A DNA stretch of 64,000 bases from Bacillus sp. OV166 (GCF_900177675.1 NZ_FXWM01000001.1:2117001-2181000); one strand, 5' to 3'; numbered from the stretch's first letter, positions 36,741 through 45,402 are shown. Notes: generated by a model from the letters alone, not told the origin. Numbers and translations are program-made.

Positions 36741-37664
36741 TTAATTTCCGAGAAATGACTTCTTAAAAAAGTCTAATTGCTTATCTAATGTAACTGGGTC
36801 ACTAAAGGAAGCACCTTTTCCATTTAGTTCAAAGACACGATTGTTTTTAACGGCTGGAATATTCTTGTATGTTTCTGTTTCTTGGAATGAGTGATCCGCA
36901 TCAGCGTATTTACTAAGGATCACATAGTCCCCAGCATACTCAGGAAGTACCTCTGCTGAAATCGCATAGTAACCAGATTTCAATGCCATTTCCTTCACCT
37001 TATCAGGCATTTTCAAATTCATGGCCTGATATAAGATTTCCGTTCCTCTTGCCCAGTTATTGCCGAATACATATAGATCCTTATCATAAGCTTCGATGAC
37101 TGAAACCGTTGTATCTTCACCAATTTTTGAACGAATTTCGTCTCCCGCTGTTTTGGCCCGTGTTTTGAAGTCATCAATCCAAGCTTGGGCTTCTTTCTCT
37201 TTATTTAACAATTTTCCGATTTCTAGGTGTTGAGTTAAATAATCGGCTTTCCCCCAAGTATAAGTTACGGTTGGAGCAATTTCTTTTAATTTATCAAGGT
37301 TTTTAATATTGGATAACCCAATGATTAAATCTGGTTCTAATTCGATAATTTTTTCTAGGTTTTCATCAGATACTTCTGCGACATCTTTTAATTCTTCTTT
37401 AAAAGTGGGATTATTTTTAGACCAAACATCTACACCAACGATATTTACACCTAAATCAATGACATTACCGGTGAATCCTGATAGCAAAATGACACGTTTT
37501 GGGTTGGCAGGGACTTCTATTGGTCCATTTTCTGATTGATATGTAATGGTTTTTGGTTGTTCTTCTTTTTTACTGGAACTCTCTTCTTTTCCTGAGGTCT
37601 CGTTACTGCAGGCACTAATAATTAACACTAAGAGCAGGATAAACGGAAATAGTAGCTTTTTCAT
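36741..37664 (-). CDS. Iron-siderophore-binding lipoprotein
   Basis: The protein has 307 residues. The signal peptide ends in the lipobox IISAC, giving a membrane-anchored extracellular receptor. The type III periplasmic-binding fold is indicated by PKRVILLSGFTGNVIDLGV and ELEPDLIIGLSNIKNLDKLKEIAPTVTY. It delivers a ferric siderophore (the class is not decidable) to the two FecCD permeases. Its start lies inside the 3' end of the ATPase gene, a 50-base overlap, with AAAGGAG correctly placed. Confidence 0.93.
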   Translation of the reverse strand: MKKLLFPFILLLVLIISACSNETSGKEESSSKKEEQPKTITYQSENGPIEVPANPKRVILLSGFTGNVIDLGVNIVGVDVWSKNNPTFKEELKDVAEVSDENLEKIIELEPDLIIGLSNIKNLDKLKEIAPTVTYTWGKADYLTQHLEIGKLLNKEKEAQAWIDDFKTRAKTAGDEIRSKIGEDTTVSVIEAYDKDLYVFGNNWARGTEILYQAMNLKMPDKVKEMALKSGYYAISAEVLPEYAGDYVILSKYADADHSFQETETYKNIPAVKNNRVFELNGKGASFSDPVTLDKQLDFFKKSFLGN

Positions 37665-38460
37665 TATTAATTTCTCCTTTTAATAAGTTGTAAGTAATAC
37701 ACATGGGCTTATTTGTTCGTGGATCTCGTCCAATTTGGGCATCAATTTGGAAAACTTTTTTCAACACTTCAGGATTCATAACTTCCTCGCAATCTCCTGC
37801 CTTGATGATATGGCCCTCTTTCAGAGCAATTATATAGTCAGCGAAACGCGCAGCATGATTTAAATCGTGAAGGACCATAACAATTGTACGTTCCTGTTCA
37901 ATGTTCAGCCGTTGAAGAAGCTCTAGTACTTCCAGTTGATGGGCCATATCTAAATAGGTGGTTGGTTCATCCAGAAAGATGATGTCCGTTTCTTGAGCAA
38001 GAGCCATGGCAATCCAAACTCGTTGGCGTTGGCCTCCAGATAAGGAATCGACTGAACGAAACTTAAAGTCTAGTAAACCTGTGACTTCAAGTGCCCAGTC
38101 AATAACTTCATAATCTTTTTTCGTTAAGCGTCCAAAGCCTTTTTGATAGGGAAAGCGGCCATAGGAAACGAGCTCACCCACTGACAATCCACCGGCACTT
38201 TCAGGTGATTGCGGGAGAATGGCCATTTTTTTTGCAAGAATCTTTGTATTTTCCTTTGAGATATCTTTCCCATCTAACAAAACGGTTCCAGATTGCTGCG
38301 AAATAATCCGTGTGATTGCTTTCAATAATGTAGACTTCCCGCAGCCATTAGATCCGATGATGGTTGTAATTTTACGATCGGGTATTTTCACACTGAGATT
38401 TTTAACAATCAATTGTTCATCATAGCTAATGTTTAAATCCTCTGTATATAACCGAACCAT
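37615..38460 (-). CDS. Iron-siderophore ABC transporter ATP-binding protein
   Basis: The protein has about 281 residues. Walker A GSNGCGKSTLLKAI, signature LSGGQRQRVWIAMALA and Walker B IIFLDEPTTYLD are all intact. It drives ferric siderophore import. It is the first gene of the operon, so the Fur box at 38503 controls all four genes. The start at 38460 is set by AAAAGGAGG six bases upstream; a longer in-frame start would bury that site. The C-terminus overlaps the binding-protein gene by 50 bases. Confidence 0.94.
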   Translation of the reverse strand: MVRLYTEDLNISYDEQLIVKNLSVKIPDRKITTIIGSNGCGKSTLLKAITRIISQQSGTVLLDGKDISKENTKILAKKMAILPQSPESAGGLSVGELVSYGRFPYQKGFGRLTKKDYEVIDWALEVTGLLDFKFRSVDSLSGGQRQRVWIAMALAQETDIIFLDEPTTYLDMAHQLEVLELLQRLNIEQERTIVMVLHDLNHAARFADYIIALKEGHIIKAGDCEEVMNPEVLKKVFQIDAQIGRDPRTNKPMCITYNLLKGEINNEKATISVYPALSVNY

Positions 38461-38502
38461 TATTGACCTCCTTTTAAACAAGAGTTAGTAACAACATGTT
38501 GT

Positions 38503-38517
38503 TGATAATGATTATCA
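38503..38517 (-). promoter_or_regulatory. Fur box controlling the iron importer operon
   Basis: TGATAATGATTATCA is a perfect match to the Bacillus Fur inverted repeat, 43 bp upstream of the ATPase start. Confidence 0.9.
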
Positions 38518-38680
38518 TTTTCACGCTTAACTATATTCGGTCGATTTATTTCTTGTCAATAACTATTTTTTTAGTTTTTCAGAGAATCGTTGTGAAAAGA
38601 GTGGGAAATCGTTGATAGGACGGAGTGGATGTTTATAATTTAATAAAAAAATTCAAAAAAATAAAAAAAACATTTGATAT

Positions 38681-38727
38681 TGATAATCGTTATCAATTAA
38701 AATAGGATTAAGTGATAATATTTATCA
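38681..38727 (+). promoter_or_regulatory. Two further Fur boxes facing the nuclease-like/reductase pair
   Basis: TGATAATCGTTATCA (38681-38695) and TGATAATATTTATCA (38713-38727) each differ by one or two bases from the consensus inverted repeat. They lie 40-85 bp before the plus-strand gene at 38767. Iron repression of that gene pair follows by inference. Confidence 0.8.
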
Positions 38728-38766
38728 ATTAGCAGAGTGGGATTGATTTTGGGGAGGGGCTTTGAC

Positions 38767-39541
38767 ATGAAGAGCCAGCTGAACGTAATGAAATATTTGA
38801 CAGAAGAAAATTTAAAAGTGTTCATTACTTGTCCTTATAAATTTTATTATGAATATATTGAGAAGAAAAAACGACCAAAGGACTGGAGACATATGGTGCA
38901 ACAGGTGGTAAATCATGTCGTTTTTTCCTATTTTCGACTCCCAATTGAACAGCGGTCAGCAACGAAGATACTTTCATTGGTTGAACGATATTGGTCCAAC
39001 ATTTCTCCTCAAATATTTGAGTCTCGAATTCAATATTATACGGTGACAGCTAAAATTACCGATTACTTAATGCAAAATTTGACCGCAGAAACAGATTCAG
39101 CCCCGCCTTTGTTTTTATTTGAAAAATTTACATCCACTATACAAGAACTAGATATGGATCTCTCGTTAACTATTGATGTGGCGGAATGGTCCAATTCCTC
39201 CTTTGTTGTTAAAAAATACTTGGTTGACGCAGAAAAAGACATGCTAATGCTATATAATATATAACTATTTAATCGCAGTATTTTCAAAAAAGGTATTTAA
39301 TAAAATCCCTAGTAGAATTGAAGTGACAACTTTATTGGATGGAAGGAAGCATACCTATTTTCCTACACCTGAAAGAATTGATGAAGGCATCCGTTATTTG
39401 CAATTAATGAATCATTTACTAGGTAATTCTTCAAGATTTAATGAGGTATACAATGAAAAAGATTGTGAATCTTGTCCTTTTGAACATGTCTGTGAACGTG
39501 ATTCGCGAAATGGTAATGAATCTACTACATATTATTCATAA
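38767..39541 (+). pseudogene. PD-(D/E)XK nuclease-like (RecB/Cas4-like) gene, split by a 7-bp tandem duplication
   Basis: The first frame (from 38767, GGGGAGGGG site) encodes about 165 residues, starting with the Cas4/RecB-type FITCPYKFYYEYIEKKK, and stops at 39264. The rest continues in the +1-shifted frame to 39541, ending in the Cys cluster CESCPFEHVCERD typical of iron-sulfur PD-(D/E)XK proteins. The break is explained exactly by two tandem copies of TATATAA at 39251-39264; with one copy, the frame reads LMLYNYLIAVFSKK through the join. The family's function in this iron-regulated setting is unknown to me. Whether the duplication is fixed, variable or a sequencing artefact cannot be decided here. 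Confidence 0.8.
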
Positions 39542-39571
39542 AAAGATTTTCTTGGCAGGGAGTGTTTAAAG

Positions 39572-40622
39572 ATGGAGCAGCAGGAATTATTTGATGTGAC
39601 CGTAATTGGCGGGGGACCAGCAGGGCTTTATTCTACTTTTTATAGCGGCCTTAGAGAAATGAAAACTAAGATCATCGAATTCCAGCCGCAATTAGGTGGG
39701 AAAATTCATGTTTATCCAGAGAAAATGATCTGGGATGTTGGCGGGCAAATGCCCATTCCTGGAGCCAAATTAATAGAACAATTGGTTGCACAGGGATTAA
39801 CGTTTAATCCAACCGTAGTGTTAAACGAAAAGGTTGAGTCGATTACACGTAATGAAGATGGTATTTTTGTATTGCAAGCAGCTTCCGGCCAGATGCATTT
39901 TTCGAAAACGGTTATAGTCGCAATCGGCAGTGGAATCTTGAACCCACAAAAGCTGGACATTGAAGGGGCTGAAAGATTTGAGGTATCTAATTTAAATTAC
40001 ACAGTCAAGTCATTAAAACATTTCAAAGATAAGACTGTCATCATTTCAGGTGGTGGAAATACAGCCATTGATTGGGCGAATGAGTTAGAGTCGATTGCCA
40101 AAAAAGTTTATGTAACCTATAGAAAAGATGCATTAAAAGGTCACGAGGCACAAGCAACTCAGTTAATGAAAAGTTCGGCTGTTTGTTTATTTCACACCTC
40201 GATTACCAAACTGATTGCCAGCAGCAATCATGAAGCCATTGAAATGGTGGAACTGACAAACCATGTTTCAGGAGAGGTTTCTTATTTGCCAATTGATGAA
40301 GTGATTATTAATCATGGATATGAACAAGACGCTGCATTACTGGAAAACAGTAGTTTAAATATAAAGCTAGCAGACAATTATTATATTGCTGGTAATTCAG
40401 TGAGTGAATCATCCATTGAGGGGCTTTATGCTGCCGGTGATATCCTTATGTATGATGGTAAGGTAAATTTAATAACGGGGTGCCTTCCAAGATGCAGCGA
40501 ACGCAGTAAATAAAGCAAAACAATTTATTCAGCCTGACGCAAGTAAAATCGGGATGGTCTCTTCCCACAATGATCTCTTTAAGAAGCGCAATAGAGAATT
40601 GGTTAAACAAATGATGAAATAA
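39572..40622 (+). pseudogene. Ferredoxin/flavodoxin-NADP(+) reductase (YumC-like), frameshifted near the 3' end
   Basis: The intact part (313 residues) has the FAD motif VIGGGPAGLYSTFYSGLREMK, the NADPH motif VIISGGGNTAIDWANEL and the C-terminal LYAAGDILMYDGKVNLITG, all as in bacterial type-2 FNR. At GGGG (40477-40480) one extra G shifts the frame and the reading stops at 40513. Without it the sequence continues as AFQDAANAVNKAKQFIQP through to LVKQMMK and a stop at 40622, the expected family C-terminus. It lies 30 bases after the nuclease-like gene, behind two Fur boxes, so a role in reductive iron release or flavodoxin reduction under iron limitation was likely before the lesion. Confidence 0.85.
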
Positions 40623-40643
40623 GCTTAACCGTTTGTTGGAAAA

Positions 40644-40915
40644 GTCCTTCATAGTCGATATGAAGGACACTTTTTCTACTATCTAACTAATTTTGTCTTT
40701 CAGGGGTATGATGAAGGACATTTCTTCTGCGATCGAATCAAGTTTCGTCTTTCATCGGCTTGATGAAGGACATTTCTTCTATAGTCGAACCAAGTTTTGT
40801 CCTTCATCGGCATGATGAAGGACATTTCTACTGCGATCGAATCAAGTTTTGTCTTTCATCGGCTTGATGAAGGACATTTCTTCTATAATCGAACCTCGTT
40901 TTGTCCCTCATCAGA
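40644..40915. repeat. 52-bp tandem hairpin repeat, about five units
   Basis: The unit starts GTCCTTCATCGGCTTGATGA, an inverted repeat (GTCCTTCATC with GATGAAGGAC), and continues with a TTTCTTCT-type stretch and a TCGAA-containing spacer. Unit starts at 40644, 40695, 40747, 40799, 40851 and 40903 give a 51/52-bp period. Inner units are nearly identical and outer ones degenerate. There are no unique spacers, so it is not a CRISPR array. Confidence 0.9.
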
Positions 40916-40950
40916 TTTATTCCTCTTTTTTTACTGATATATCCTAGTTC

Positions 40951-41213
40951 CTATTCCACAGGTGAAATATACCCGAAACTACCTGAAATATCTTTGCTGA
41001 TTTGGATTAAATAATGAGCTAGTTCGTTATCTTCATTTTGAGGGATAAACTCTGAAAAGCCCACTACTGTTACGGCTCCAAGCAGTTTTTTCTTATAGTT
41101 TAATATTGGGATGGATACAGATGACAAGGATGAAACCAGTGGTTCCCTTGCAAAGGCAATTTCTTTCTCTTGTAAGAGACCGCAATCATCCTCAAGCTGA
41201 CTAACCTTTTCAG
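40951..41213 (-). pseudogene. Remnant of an IclR-family regulator (C-terminal end only)
   Basis: On the minus strand about 85 codons read GLLQEKEIAFAREPLVSSLS, then ILNYKKKLLGAVTVVGF and end at a stop at 40951. This is the C-terminal part of the IclR effector-binding domain. The DNA-binding N-terminus is missing: homology ends abruptly where a permease remnant begins on the other strand. Confidence 0.75.
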
Positions 41214-41405
41214 GTTGTTGGGGTTATTGCCGCTGAAATGTTCGTTTCTACCGGAGGAATTGGTTATTTTGTGGCACAATCATCAGCCAATATTACTGTT
41301 GACCGTGTTTTTGTAGGCATCATTGTCATAATTATTATGGGAATCTTAATTAAAAGTTCGGTCAAATGGATTGAATCAAGTTTAATGAAGCATCGAGTGG
41401 AGTAA
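41211..41405 (+). pseudogene. Remnant of a NitT/TauT-type ABC permease (C-terminal end only)
   Basis: About 64 codons read VIAAEMFVSTGGIGYFVAQ, then VGIIVIIIMGILIKSSVKWI and stop at 41405. These are the last EAA-region and membrane segments of a SsuC/TauC-type permease. It is not a copy of the complete permease at 48303, whose C-terminus differs. The upstream part is absent and the fragment abuts the IclR remnant. Confidence 0.75.
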
Positions 41406-41422
41406 TGATTTATATGAAGTAA

Positions 41423-41522
41423 ATATAAATTAGCAATGAAATATATATTTTACAAATAATCTAAATTTAAATAATATTAAGATATTGAGACATTCAAATT
41501 TGTAGAAAAAGGAGTAAAAAAC
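41423..41522 (+). promoter_or_regulatory. Leader/promoter of the M29-like gene, duplicated at 45303
   Basis: AT-rich leader ending in AAAAAGGAGTAAAAAACATG. About 100 bp, including a core of some 47 identical bases (starting AATGAAATATATATTTTACA), recur at 45303-45402 before the first FAD monooxygenase gene. It probably contains the promoter and the binding site of the LysR regulator encoded at 44304. Confidence 0.7.
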
Positions 41523-43055
41523 ATGACTCAGATAGAAAAAAGCACAACTTTACCACAAAAACCAAACTTTACAAGTCCGCCGTTAATCGAAAAACAAACA
41601 CCTCGCTGCCCGCCAATGGTTGATATTAAAAGTGCGGAGGAATTGATTCCCTATTTAGATGCAGTAGCCAAACGACCATATAATCATGGCTTACATGCAG
41701 GGTGGGACTTACAACCAGGTGAACGGGTACTTCTTCGCGTAGATAACTGGCATGATCCAATGGTAATTGATGCTTGTAAGCTCATACTCGAAAAGTACAA
41801 TACAAAATATGAAATAAAGTACGTTGATAAGGGGCCTATCATTAAATGGAAGGGCCACGACGAAGTTGAATATTATTTAGCTCGTACTAAAGAGTTGGCT
41901 GAGTGGATGGATGAATGGGAGCAAATGGAGAAGGATGGTAACTACGATAAGATTTTAATGGGATATGGCGGTCCCGTATTAAGATCTGCAAACATAAAGA
42001 TTCAACGGATGCCATTTATTACACCTGAACTCACAGCCACCCCGGCTCACACGATTCCTTATGAAATTATTGAAGCACTTGATAAATGGACATGGGATCG
42101 AATTCGCAATTCCCGCAGGGTTCACATTACAGACCCGGAGGGAACGGATTTAAGCTATACGAATCATGATGAATATTGGGATTCAAAACGAGAGTTTTAT
42201 AACCCGGATTTGGTGGATATATTTTATAAAGGGAATGAAGAGTTTGGAAAAACATACTTGCCGGGCCACATATTAGGCCGGCCATGGATGTATCTTCCGA
42301 AAGAAGACGCAACGGGTTATATCGCAGGTACTTCCAACCATATCGGACCTGTTCCTTGGATTGGGTTGAAGGTTGATAATGGGAAAATATCGGAAATCCA
42401 TGAGGGTGGAGAATTTGGAGAAAAACTCCGAAAGTTAAAAGCCGAGACGGATCACCTACAGTATCCCGGTTTCCCGGATAAAGGACTTTTCCGTTGGTGG
42501 GAGGCTTCCGTTGGTACAAACCCTCATATTCATCGTCCAAGAAAAGGTTTCCTTAATGGATGGTTAAACTGTCTTTATGAGCGTATGCGCAGTGGTGTTA
42601 TTCATATAGGGTTTGGAACGGTTATTTCAAGTTCTGCAGAGCGTCAGGCTGCAAATATGGGATTGCCTGTTGGTCACTGGCATGTTCATCTGTATTTTCC
42701 AACGATGACATGTGAAATGATCGGCGGAGGAACGGAAACCCTTATAAAGGATGGACATCTAATGGCATTGGATGATCCGGAGATTCGTAAAATTGCCGCA
42801 AAATATGGAGACCCGGATCTATTATTATCTGAATCTTGGATTCCGGCAGTTCCCGGTCTGAACATGACTGGAGACTACTGGAAACATTATGCGGAAGATC
42901 CTGAGAAATGGGTACTTTCGGAATTAAATATTTGTGAAAACTATCATCCGATGTTTATGAGTATGGTAGGAGCTGATCCAAAATATTGTAATAATCCGCT
43001 CTGGAAGGTGCCAAACATTAGCGATGCATGTTCATGCGGAGGGCATCACCTTTAA
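41523..43055 (+). CDS. Aminopeptidase M29/NicX-like metalloprotein
   Basis: The protein has 510 residues. The C-terminal half carries SGVIHIGFGT and the GHWHVHLYFPTMTCEMIGGG segment, which resemble the metal-site regions of the M29 aminopeptidase-T group. That group also contains the iron enzyme 2,5-dihydroxypyridine 5,6-dioxygenase NicX. At 510 residues it is longer than either (about 350-410), and the C-terminus ends in the Cys/His-rich SDACSCGGHHL. Position at the head of an island with FAD monooxygenases suggests ring cleavage or hydrolysis of a heteroaromatic intermediate rather than peptide hydrolysis. This is inference; the family assignment itself is moderate. Confidence 0.65.
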   Translation: MTQIEKSTTLPQKPNFTSPPLIEKQTPRCPPMVDIKSAEELIPYLDAVAKRPYNHGLHAGWDLQPGERVLLRVDNWHDPMVIDACKLILEKYNTKYEIKYVDKGPIIKWKGHDEVEYYLARTKELAEWMDEWEQMEKDGNYDKILMGYGGPVLRSANIKIQRMPFITPELTATPAHTIPYEIIEALDKWTWDRIRNSRRVHITDPEGTDLSYTNHDEYWDSKREFYNPDLVDIFYKGNEEFGKTYLPGHILGRPWMYLPKEDATGYIAGTSNHIGPVPWIGLKVDNGKISEIHEGGEFGEKLRKLKAETDHLQYPGFPDKGLFRWWEASVGTNPHIHRPRKGFLNGWLNCLYERMRSGVIHIGFGTVISSSAERQAANMGLPVGHWHVHLYFPTMTCEMIGGGTETLIKDGHLMALDDPEIRKIAAKYGDPDLLLSESWIPAVPGLNMTGDYWKHYAEDPEKWVLSELNICENYHPMFMSMVGADPKYCNNPLWKVPNISDACSCGGHHL

Positions 43056-43103
43056 ACAAACTCAGGTAAAGTAAGAAACTTTTTATGCAATCAGTCTCAT
43101 AAG

Positions 43104-43187
43104 GGGTCTGACACCACAAATAATTCGCAATCTAGTAAAGATAGATATAGATCTTTACTAGATAGTTAATTGTGGGGTCTGACTCCT
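43104..43187. repeat. REP/MITE-like hairpin element
   Basis: The outer arms GGGGTCTGACACCACAA and TTGTGGGGTCTGACTCC are inverted repeats (14 of 17 pairs). Inside, ATCTAGTAAAGAT pairs perfectly with ATCTTTACTAGAT. The whole about 84-bp element can fold on itself. The GGGGTCTGAC motif resembles repeated extragenic palindromes. Confidence 0.65.
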
Positions 43188-43234
43188 TTGCTTTAAAGGC
43201 AGAGCAAAATTAAAGGAGAGGAGCGAAAATTTTT

Positions 43235-44194
43235 ATGGGTAAGGTAAATACGGTATTAGGTCCTATCGCAACAGAAAACTTAGGAATCACAGCAATGCAT
43301 GAGCATATCGGATTCGGTCTGCCAGGTTGTGACTTAGATACCCATTGGTGGAAAAAACCAGAAGAAGCGTTTGAAGTGACCGTTCAAAAGTTGCGCCGCT
43401 TCCGCGAACATGGCGGCAAAACATTTGTAGACTGTACAGGAATCGGGAACGGACGGGATGTCGAGTACTTTCAGGTACTTTCACGAAAAACAGGTGTTCA
43501 AATTGTTGCTGTTTCAGGCTTTGTAGCAGGTGATTCAGCTCTTCCATATTTCCGTAATAAACCAGTCGAGTATCTTACCGATTTATTCATACATGAAGTA
43601 ACGGTGGGAATTGACGGTACGAGCGCAAAAGCAGGTGCGCTTAAAGTAGGTGTTAGCCGCGGTGGTAAACTTAGTGAACTCGATAAACGTATCTATCGCG
43701 CAGCTGCACGAGCTGCAGTAAAAACGGGTGTTCCAATCATTACCCATTTATCTGTAGATGCAAAAACGGCGATTGACATTTTCAACGAAGAAGGTTTACC
43801 ACTTGATCGTGTACTGATGGGTCATGCTGATGATGGCTTTTCTCTTGATGAAGACCGCGATACGATGATTGCAGAATTAGGCGGATGGGTAGGCTTTGAT
43901 ACAATTGGCTATGACAGTGAGATGGAAGGTGCACCCTATTGGTCACGTCCTCGTCAAGAACGCGTGGATCATTTCCTTCGTTTTCTTGATAAAGGTTTTG
44001 CCCACCGTGCACTGATTTCAGCTGATGCGAACTGTTGTGCTCTGGGCTGGCCGGGATTAAAAGAGCATTCTGTAAACTACTTGTTTGAAGAATTCTTACC
44101 GGACCTTCGTAAAGCCGGTGTAGAGGAAGAAGTGTTTGAACAACTTTTAGTACAAAATCCTGCAAAAATCTTAACGATGCAAGATCCTCGTTAA
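43235..44194 (+). CDS. Phosphotriesterase-family metal-dependent hydrolase, copy A
   Basis: The protein has 319 residues. All binuclear-site ligands are present: His22 and His24 in MHEHIG, the carbamylated Lys137 in AGALKVGV, His171 in IITHLS, His197 in MGHADD and Asp264 in ISADAN. Family members hydrolyse lactones, phosphoesters or related bonds in the cytoplasm. A second copy at 51862 differs at only about 40 of 319 positions by eye, mainly around residues 172-215. A lactonase or amidase step in the catabolic route of this island is the likely role. It is followed by a terminator shared with the LysR gene. Confidence 0.9.
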   Translation: MGKVNTVLGPIATENLGITAMHEHIGFGLPGCDLDTHWWKKPEEAFEVTVQKLRRFREHGGKTFVDCTGIGNGRDVEYFQVLSRKTGVQIVAVSGFVAGDSALPYFRNKPVEYLTDLFIHEVTVGIDGTSAKAGALKVGVSRGGKLSELDKRIYRAAARAAVKTGVPIITHLSVDAKTAIDIFNEEGLPLDRVLMGHADDGFSLDEDRDTMIAELGGWVGFDTIGYDSEMEGAPYWSRPRQERVDHFLRFLDKGFAHRALISADANCCALGWPGLKEHSVNYLFEEFLPDLRKAGVEEEVFEQLLVQNPAKILTMQDPR

Positions 44195-44234
44195 TCTGAA
44201 ATGCTGAAGTGTTGTAGAATTGTAGATTTACTTA

Positions 44235-44265
44235 AAAAGGAGTTGTGATACATACAGCTCCTTTT
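44235..44265. terminator. Bidirectional terminator between PTE copy A and the LysR gene
   Basis: AAAAGGAG pairs with CTCCTTTT, with partial extension through the loop side. Confidence 0.75.
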
Positions 44266-44303
44266 CGTATGCATCCAATTTTATGTTTGGAAGTGACTCG
44301 AAA

Positions 44304-45230
44304 TTAACTTTTAATAGGTGTCCGTTCATCCGAGAAATATTCCATAAACTTTCTGGATATAGAAGAAAGATATCTTCCCTTCAACCAGATTAAGGCTGAC
44401 GGTCTCGCCATGATGGAAGGTTGGATAATTTCTTTAATAATAAGCTGAGTGTTCGGGATCAGATTTAATGCGGATTTTGGTACTAAGGCAATCCCAATGT
44501 CATGATTAGCCCATGTTAATAGCGTCATGATATCACTGCTTTCACAAATAATTTTAGGTTCAAATCCTGCGTTTAAGCATGCGGTCTTCACAACGTCTCC
44601 TGTATACATATCTTGGTTATACATCGATGTGCCTTGCTGTCTTCTAAGTAACATCAATGGCTTCTCTTCAAGTTCAGATAGCATAATAAAAGGCCTATCA
44701 TCGTCACAATTCCATTTATTACTCATCGCAACAACAATCGGTTCATCAGGTAAATGAATCATGTCGAAAATACTGTTATCAATTGGTAATCTAACAATCC
44801 CCAATTCTATAATACGGTTTTCTACTAACTCCATAATCCGATTGGGATCTCCTTCCCATACTTGAAATTGAACATCGGGATAGTGGATTTGAAAATCACG
44901 TATTTTCTCAGGTAAAATTTGGGCACCGAGTGCGGATATTGTCCCAATCGATAATGTCCCTCTTGTACCCTGTGAAAATTCTTTCACTTCTTCAATCGTT
45001 CCGGTTATTAATTCCATTATTTCTTTAGCGCGTTGATAAAAGAGCATTCCTTCTTCCGTTATTATCATTTTTCGGGTATGTCTTTCAAAAAGGGTAACAC
45101 CCAGTTCATCTTCCAATTGCTTTAGCTGTTGACTTAGAGGGGGCTGTGCCATATTCAAGCGTTTGGCAGCTTGTGAGATTTTCCCTTCTTCTACAATCGT
45201 AATGAAATATTTTAAGTGTCGAATATCCAT
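44304..45230 (-). CDS. LysR-family regulator of the catabolic island
   Basis: The protein has 308 residues. The N-terminal HTH reads ISQAAKRLNMAQPPLSQQLKQLEDELG, of the CatR/BenM type used for aromatic catabolism, followed by a LysR effector domain. It is divergent from the FAD monooxygenase at 45483. The 100-bp duplicated leader (41423 and 45303) lies upstream of both that gene and the M29-like gene, so this protein is the obvious candidate to control both in response to a pathway intermediate. Confidence 0.92.
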   Translation of the reverse strand: MDIRHLKYFITIVEEGKISQAAKRLNMAQPPLSQQLKQLEDELGVTLFERHTRKMIITEEGMLFYQRAKEIMELITGTIEEVKEFSQGTRGTLSIGTISALGAQILPEKIRDFQIHYPDVQFQVWEGDPNRIMELVENRIIELGIVRLPIDNSIFDMIHLPDEPIVVAMSNKWNCDDDRPFIMLSELEEKPLMLLRRQQGTSMYNQDMYTGDVVKTACLNAGFEPKIICESSDIMTLLTWANHDIGIALVPKSALNLIPNTQLIIKEIIQPSIMARPSALIWLKGRYLSSISRKFMEYFSDERTPIKS

Positions 45231-45302
45231 TATTGAACATCCCTTTCATACGTATTTTATTTTACTAGTTCTATTGTAATAGAAATCATTTATATGTGAT
45301 AG

Positions 45303-45402
45303 ATATAAATAAGTAATGAAATATATATTTTACAAATAATCTAAATTTAAATAATATTAAGTCAATGGAACGTCCAAATTTGTTGAAAAATAAGTAAAAA
45401 AC
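45303..45402 (+). promoter_or_regulatory. Duplicate of the M29-like gene leader, before the FAD monooxygenase gene
   Basis: It matches 41423-41522 with the same 100-base distance to an ATG. The ribosome site of the original (AAAAAGGAG) is altered to AAAAATAAG here. Confidence 0.75.

Noticed and set aside
39240..39330. Programmed ribosomal frameshift in the nuclease-like gene
   Set aside because: There is no slippery heptamer or downstream structure; a 7-bp tandem duplication explains the shift exactly.
40644..40915. CRISPR array
   Set aside because: The 52-bp units are contiguous copies without unique spacers and no cas genes are near; the Cas4-like protein at 38767 is Fur-linked and of the general PD-(D/E)XK type.
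41523..43055. Calling the gene nicX and the island a nicotinate cluster
   Set aside because: Length and residues around the metal site differ from NicX, and the nicotinate genes for maleamate and maleate handling are missing.
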